Shown piece by piece: positions 56,454-64,000 of a DNA stretch of 64,000 nucleotides. The first letter of the stretch is position 1; every line of letters begins with the position of its first letter. A program made the position numbers and the translations under genes. Source of the DNA: Blastococcus saxobsidens (GTDB taxonomy: Bacteria > Actinomycetota > Actinomycetes > Mycobacteriales > Geodermatophilaceae); contig NZ_JAAGWG010000002.1 of the NCBI RefSeq assembly GCF_010682065.1, positions 248,001 through 312,000 of the forward strand, given 5' to 3'. Below the pieces are notes generated by a model. That model was not told the origin of the DNA and did not search any database. It worked only from the letters and a program-made list of their open reading frames with translations.

Positions 56454-56875
56454 CCCTGCTGTTCCTCCATGCGTGCCGCTCCTGCTGATGATCCGGTGTG
56501 GTGTGGATGGTGCCCTGTCGGGACGGTGACCGCGCGGGGACGGGTCACGGGACGACCGTGCCGACGACGCGGAGGCGATGTGCGCCGAGCGACCGGGAGC
56601 CGTCGGAGGAGGACAGGACCAGCGCGAGGACCACCCGCACCCCGGTCATGTCACCCCTCTCGCTGCGCCGACGCGTTCGCCTCCCGGCGGTCGCCCGCCC
56701 GGGGGCGGTGCCGCTACGGAAGGCACCGCAGGTCGGAAGCGTAGGCCATGACGGGCACGGCGCAAGCCTGCACGCACGGGGCTCACCGTCCCGGGGCCGG
56801 TCCGGAGCGACACGACGACACCGAAGATCGGGACGAGACGTGACGGCGACTACTCCGGCGGTGGACGATGGGGGC
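56454..56875. other. Long leader/promoter region before aceE
   Basis: 422 bases with no gene I can support. Open frames here are shadows. It probably holds the divergent promoters of DUF3052 and aceE and may carry a long aceE leader. Confidence 0.45.
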
Positions 56876-59680
<2,805 letters not shown>

Positions 59681-59688
59681 CGGGTCGG

Positions 59689-59714
59689 CCCGCCTCCTCG
59701 TCCGGGGAGGCGGG
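59689..59714. terminator. Hairpin after aceE
   Basis: CCCGCCTCC pairs with GGAGGCGGG, 9 bp with an 8-base loop, 8 bases after the stop. Confidence 0.6.
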
Positions 59715-59728
59715 TCGAGCCGCTCGGA

Positions 59729-59766
59729 CGGACGTCCAGCCGCGTCACGGCACGGCTGGACGTCCG
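59729..59766. terminator. Second hairpin between aceE and beta-glucosidase genes
   Basis: CGGACGTCCAGCCG and CGGCTGGACGTCCG pair perfectly over 14 bp around a 10-base loop. With the first hairpin it forms a double bidirectional terminator. Confidence 0.7.
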
Positions 59767-59776
59767 CCGGGCCGGC

Positions 59777-61174
59777 TCAGCCCTGCTCGCGGTGCGCCCG
59801 CAACACCTCGGCGTAGGCGTGGGCGCTGTCCTTGAGGGTGCGCTGCTGCGTGGCGTAGTCGACGTGCACGAGCCCGAAGCGCTGCGCGTACCCCCGCGCC
59901 CACTCGTAGTTGTCCAGCAGCGACCACGCGAAGTACCCGCGGACGTCGGCACCGCCCTCGATCGCCTCGGTGACGGCCTCGAGGTGGCGCAGCAGGTAGT
60001 CGGTCCGCTCGGGGTCGTGCACCGCCCCGTCGTCGGACACCTCGTCCGGCCACGCCGAGCCGTTCTCGGTGATCACGAGCGGCAGGCCCGGCGCCTGGCT
60101 CGCGATCCTCAGCAGCAGCCGGGTGAAGGCGCCGGGGCTGATCCCCCAGCCCATCGTGGTGGTGGGCCCCTCCGGTTCGAGCTCGACGACGTCCTCGGCG
60201 CCGATGAACGACGTCGGCCGGCCGGCGGGCCGCTCCCCCACCGCCACCGTCGACTCGAAGTAGTAGTTGACGCCGAGCCAGTCCAGCGGCGCCGCGATCA
60301 CCGCCAGGTCGCCGTCCTCGACCGGCAGCGGCGCCCCGGCCGCCGCGAGGTCGGCCACGACGTCGGCCGGGTACTCCCCGGTCGCGATCGGCACCAGGAA
60401 CATCCGGTTCTGCTGGCCGTCCAGCCGCCGGGCGGCGTCGACGTCCTCGGGCCGGTCGGTGGCCGGCGTCATCGGCGTGAAGTTCAGCGTGACCCCCAGG
60501 CTGTCCGCGCCCCGCGACCGCAGGGCCTGGGTGGCCAGACCGTGGCCGAGCAGCAGGTGGTGGGTCGCCCGCGCGGCCGCGACCGGGTCCTGCTGCCCCG
60601 GCGCGTGCTGCCCGGACATGTGCCCCAGCAGCGCGCTGCACATCGGCTCGTTGAGCGTCGACCAGTGCCGCACCCGGTCCCCGAGCGCCCCGTGCACGAC
60701 CTCGGCGTAGTCGGCGAAGCGCGCCGCCGTGTCGCGGGCGGCCCATCCCCCGGCGTCCTGCAGGGCCTGCGGCAGGTCCCAGTGGTAGAGCGTCAGCCAC
60801 GGTTCGATCCCCTGGCCCAGGAGCTCGTCGACCAGCCGCCGGTAGAAGTCCAGCCCGCGCTGCTCCACCCGGCCGGCGCCCTCGGGCAGGACCCGCGACC
60901 AGGCGACCGAGAAGCGGTACGCCGAGAGGCCGAGGTCGGCCATCAGCCGCACGTCCTGCGGGTAGCGCGTGTAGTGCTCGACGGCGACGTCGCCGGTGTG
61001 CCCCAGGTAGGTGGCGCCCGGGGTGTGGCTGAAGGTGTCCCAGATCGAGGGGCCGCGGCCGTCGACGTCGACCGCACCCTCGATCTGGTAGGCGGCGGTG
61101 GCCGCGCCGAAGGTGAAGCCGGGCGGGAAGGCCAACCCGGGAGCGAGTTCCGGACGGACGTCGGTCGAGGTCAT
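59777..61174 (-). CDS. GH1 beta-glucosidase, cytoplasmic
   Basis: A 465-residue glycoside hydrolase family 1 enzyme with FTFGAATAAYQIEGA, the acid/base Glu in STLNEPMCS (about 176) and nucleophile Glu in VITENGSAW (about 370), plus SLLDNYEWARGY at the aglycone site. It has no signal peptide, so it splits imported cellobiose or xylobiose-type disaccharides. ATG 61174 has AGGAG ten bases upstream. It lies last in the sugar ABC cluster, after a dispersed repeat of 55 bases. Confidence 0.95.
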   Translation of the reverse strand: MTSTDVRPELAPGLAFPPGFTFGAATAAYQIEGAVDVDGRGPSIWDTFSHTPGATYLGHTGDVAVEHYTRYPQDVRLMADLGLSAYRFSVAWSRVLPEGAGRVEQRGLDFYRRLVDELLGQGIEPWLTLYHWDLPQALQDAGGWAARDTAARFADYAEVVHGALGDRVRHWSTLNEPMCSALLGHMSGQHAPGQQDPVAAARATHHLLLGHGLATQALRSRGADSLGVTLNFTPMTPATDRPEDVDAARRLDGQQNRMFLVPIATGEYPADVVADLAAAGAPLPVEDGDLAVIAAPLDWLGVNYYFESTVAVGERPAGRPTSFIGAEDVVELEPEGPTTTMGWGISPGAFTRLLLRIASQAPGLPLVITENGSAWPDEVSDDGAVHDPERTDYLLRHLEAVTEAIEGGADVRGYFAWSLLDNYEWARGYAQRFGLVHVDYATQQRTLKDSAHAYAEVLRAHREQG

Positions 61175-61210
61175 GGGCGCGTTTCTCCTTGTGGCGTGGG
61201 TGAGGTCCGT

Positions 61211-61265
61211 GGCCCCTGCAGAGACCCGCCGCGAGCGTGCGAGCGGCGGGGGCAGGGGGTCCTTC
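61211..61265 (-). repeat. Palindromic repeat copy B
   Basis: CCCCTGC with GCAGGGG outside and CCCGCCGC with GCGGCGGG inside form a two-part stem around a GAGCGTGCGA loop. Read on the minus strand it shares AAGGACCC, CCGCTCGCA and GCTCGCGGCGGG with copy A. It sits between the ABC ATPase and beta-glucosidase genes. Confidence 0.7.
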
Positions 61266-61266
61266 T

Positions 61267-62367
<1,101 letters not shown>

Positions 62368-62461
62368 GGGACGGGCCTCTTTCGGGAGGAAGGGGTGGGC
62401 TGGGGAGCGCACGGACGCGCTGCGGGACGGCGCCTCGCGGGGCGCCGCTGGAGGCCGGCCG

Positions 62462-63367
62462 TCATCCCTTGACCGCGCCCTGCATGATCCCGCCGACGAT
62501 CTGCTTGCCGAGGATCGTGAAGACGACGAGCACGGGCAGGGTGCCGAGCAGGGTGCCGGCCATGATCACCGACTGCTGCGGCACGTAACCGGAGCCGAGG
62601 CCGGCCAGCGCCACCTGCACCGTCGGGTTGGCGGTGGTCAGGGCGATGAGCGGCCAGAAGAACTCGTTCCAGGCGGTCAGGAACGTCAGCATCGCCAGGA
62701 CGGCCATCGCCGGCCGGGCGACCGGGACGACGATGGACCAGAAGATCCGGAACGTGGAGGCGCCGTCCACGCGCCCGGCCTCGAGCAGCTCGTTCGGCAG
62801 GGCGCTGATCAGGTACTGCCGCATGAAGAAGACGCCGAAGGCGCTGACCAGCGTCGGCAGGATGACCGCCTGCAGCTGGTTCACCCACTGCAGGTCGGCG
62901 ATCATCATGAACAGCGGGATCACCGACAGCTGGGTCGGCACCATCATCGTGCCGATGACCAGCGCGAGGAGCACTCCCCGGCCGCGGAACTGCAGCTTGG
63001 CGAAGGCGAAACCGGCCAGCGTGCAGAACAGCACGGTGCCGACGGTGATCGCCCCGGAGACCAGCACCGAGTTGAGGATCGCCTTGCCGATGGGCGCCTG
63101 CTCCAGCGCCGCGGCGAAGTTGTCGAAGAGGCTGGCGCTGGGCAGGAACGGCGGCGGCGTGGCGGCGAGCTCGGCGTTGGTGTGCGATCCGGCCACCACC
63201 GTCCAGTACAGCGGGAAGATCGACACCAGCGCGGTGAGGGTGAGCAGCGTGTAGGTCACCGGCCCGGCCTTGCCGGACCTGGTGCCCCTCCCCCTGCGGG
63301 GGCGGCCGCCGCGCGCGGTGACGGGCCGGACGTCGGTGGTGCGGGTGCCGGGCAGCGTGATGGTCAT
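62462..63367 (-). CDS. Carbohydrate ABC transporter permease (MalG/CebG type)
   Basis: A 301-residue permease with six membrane helices after a basic N terminus (KAGPVTYTLLTLTALVSIFP). The EAA loop is ALPNELLEAGRVDGASTFRI followed by VVPVARPA. It forms one half of the transmembrane channel of a CUT1 importer. The ATG start sits 9 bases after the stop of the other permease. A 95-base gap separates it from the ATPase gene. Confidence 0.94.
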   Translation of the reverse strand: MTITLPGTRTTDVRPVTARGGRPRRGRGTRSGKAGPVTYTLLTLTALVSIFPLYWTVVAGSHTNAELAATPPPFLPSASLFDNFAAALEQAPIGKAILNSVLVSGAITVGTVLFCTLAGFAFAKLQFRGRGVLLALVIGTMMVPTQLSVIPLFMMIADLQWVNQLQAVILPTLVSAFGVFFMRQYLISALPNELLEAGRVDGASTFRIFWSIVVPVARPAMAVLAMLTFLTAWNEFFWPLIALTTANPTVQVALAGLGSGYVPQQSVIMAGTLLGTLPVLVVFTILGKQIVGGIMQGAVKG

Positions 63368-63376
63368 GTCCGGCCC

Positions 63377-64000
63377 CTACCGGTCGGCCCGGGCGCGGAG
63401 GCGGCCGATGACGGCGTTCAGCCCCACGACGAGCAGGATGATCATGAACATCGCCCAGGCCGTGGTGGCCGCCTGACCGATGTGGAAGTTGCTCCAGCCC
63501 TGCTGGTACATCAGCAGGCCGAGCGTCTGGTACTGCCCCGAGGAGCCACCTGACGTCGTGCCGTTGCCGGCGAACAGCAGCGGCTCGCCGAACAGCTGCA
63601 CCGCCCCGATCGTCGAGACGACGATCGTGAACAGGATCGTGGGCCGCAGCGACGGGACCGTGACGTGGAGGAACTGCTTCCACCGGCTGGCCCCGTCGAT
63701 CTCGGCGGCCTCGTAGAGCTCACCGGGGATGGACTGCATGGCCGCCAGGTAGATCAGCGCGTTGTAGCCCGTCCAGCGCCAGGTGACGATCACCGCGATG
63801 GCGAACTGGCTGCTCCAGGTGCCGCTCTCCCAGTCGATCCGCTCCAGCCCCACCGCCTCCAGCGCGGTGTTGATCAGCCCGTAGTCCCGGCCGAAGAGCT
63901 GGGCGAACACCAGCGTCGCGGCGGCGATGCTCGTGGCGTAGGGCATGAGCATCACGGTCCGGAAGAAGGTCCGGCCGCGGAGCTTGTAGTTCAGCAGGTG
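63377..64000 (-). CDS. Carbohydrate ABC transporter permease (MalF/CebF type), 5' end missing
   Basis: The frame is open to the right edge and lacks its start; 207 residues are visible, about two-thirds of the usual length. The EAA loop is SIPGELYEAAEIDGASRWKQ followed by VTVPSLRPT. It pairs with the MalG-type permease downstream. The solute-binding protein expected for this CUT1 importer probably lies just right of the window. Confidence 0.92.
   Translation of the reverse strand, partial: HLLNYKLRGRTFFRTVMLMPYATSIAAATLVFAQLFGRDYGLINTALEAVGLERIDWESGTWSSQFAIAVIVTWRWTGYNALIYLAAMQSIPGELYEAAEIDGASRWKQFLHVTVPSLRPTILFTIVVSTIGAVQLFGEPLLFAGNGTTSGGSSGQYQTLGLLMYQQGWSNFHIGQAATTAWAMFMIILLVVGLNAVIGRLRARADR

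Noticed and set aside
56454-56875. Riboswitch or leader peptide before aceE
   Set aside because: No thiamine (TPP) motif or conserved hairpin could be identified by eye.

Overview
The window is about 74% GC, uses GTG and TTG starts freely, and joins many genes by 4-base ATGA or GTGA overlaps. It carries genes typical of Actinomycetota: F420-dependent NADP reductase, DUF3052, DUF8129, bifunctional RNase H/phosphatase, homodimeric AceE and GlnE. Together with a soluble GAF-GAF chemoreceptor, a Tad pilus locus and GH10/GH1 enzymes, this suggests a free-living soil or rock actinobacterium, probably Geodermatophilaceae (Blastococcus, Modestobacter or Geodermatophilus). The family call is an inference from gene content. 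The DNA is chromosomal, with no transposase, phage gene, CRISPR array or integrase.

Layout. 0-8.5 kb: a membrane-anchored solute-binding-like protein with an unknown partner, small membrane proteins, an iron redox enzyme, a BASS transporter, a soluble chemoreceptor, a CDGSH protein and a lipoprotein. 8.6-16.7 kb: nitrogen and cofactor genes (glnE, a glutamine amidotransferase, glnA2; then nadE-panB). 16.7-28 kb: cobalamin-type receptor, DivIVA-like protein, F420 reductase, GGDEF protein, M24 peptidase, ChaB-like protein, dehalogenase-like hydrolase, secreted GH10 xylanase with a divergent LacI regulator, and small stress-type genes around a baeRF2 protein. 28.1-36 kb: a Tad/Flp pilus locus (tadC, tadB, tadA, tadZ, cpaB, tadG, tadE, flp, cpaA). 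36.4-39.8 kb: a surface protein, a 1.9-kb ArsR/SRPBCC segment bounded by direct repeats of the rnpB 3' end, and rnpB itself. 40-50 kb: a GGDEF-EAL protein, PIG-L deacetylase, small membrane and secreted proteins, TSUP permease, the RNase H/zinc ribbon/NIF3 trio and a FUSC protein. 49.7-55.5 kb: lipid genes (hydrolases, WS/DGAT, SDR) and tRNA-Val(UAC). 55.5-59.7 kb: AhpE-like peroxiredoxin, DUF3052, aceE. 59.8-64 kb: GH1 beta-glucosidase with a sugar ABC transporter that runs off the right edge.

How the genes fit together. glnE-glnA2, panB, the RNase H trio and ahpE-DUF3052-aceE keep the order remembered for M. tuberculosis Rv2220-Rv2241, so the window reads as an old core interrupted by accessory blocks, the largest being the 28 kb between panB and the RNase H gene. 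The xylanase, sugar importer and cytoplasmic beta-glucosidase form a plausible plant-polysaccharide route. The c-di-GMP proteins, pilus and chemoreceptor suggest surface-attached life.

Most worth a second look: (1) the rnpB-flanking 1.9-kb segment, which has the geometry of an integrated element using the rnpB 3' end as its attachment site; (2) a Walker A Lys-to-Glu change in the pilus ATPase TadA; (3) a GGGTAG promoter-like motif shared by four small stress-type genes, two of them divergent around an 11-bp palindrome; (4) a set of leaderless-looking starts; (5) mutually exclusive hairpins after panB; (6) an amidotransferase gene between glnA2 and glnE. Where a start was moved to an internal codon, the reason is in the entry.
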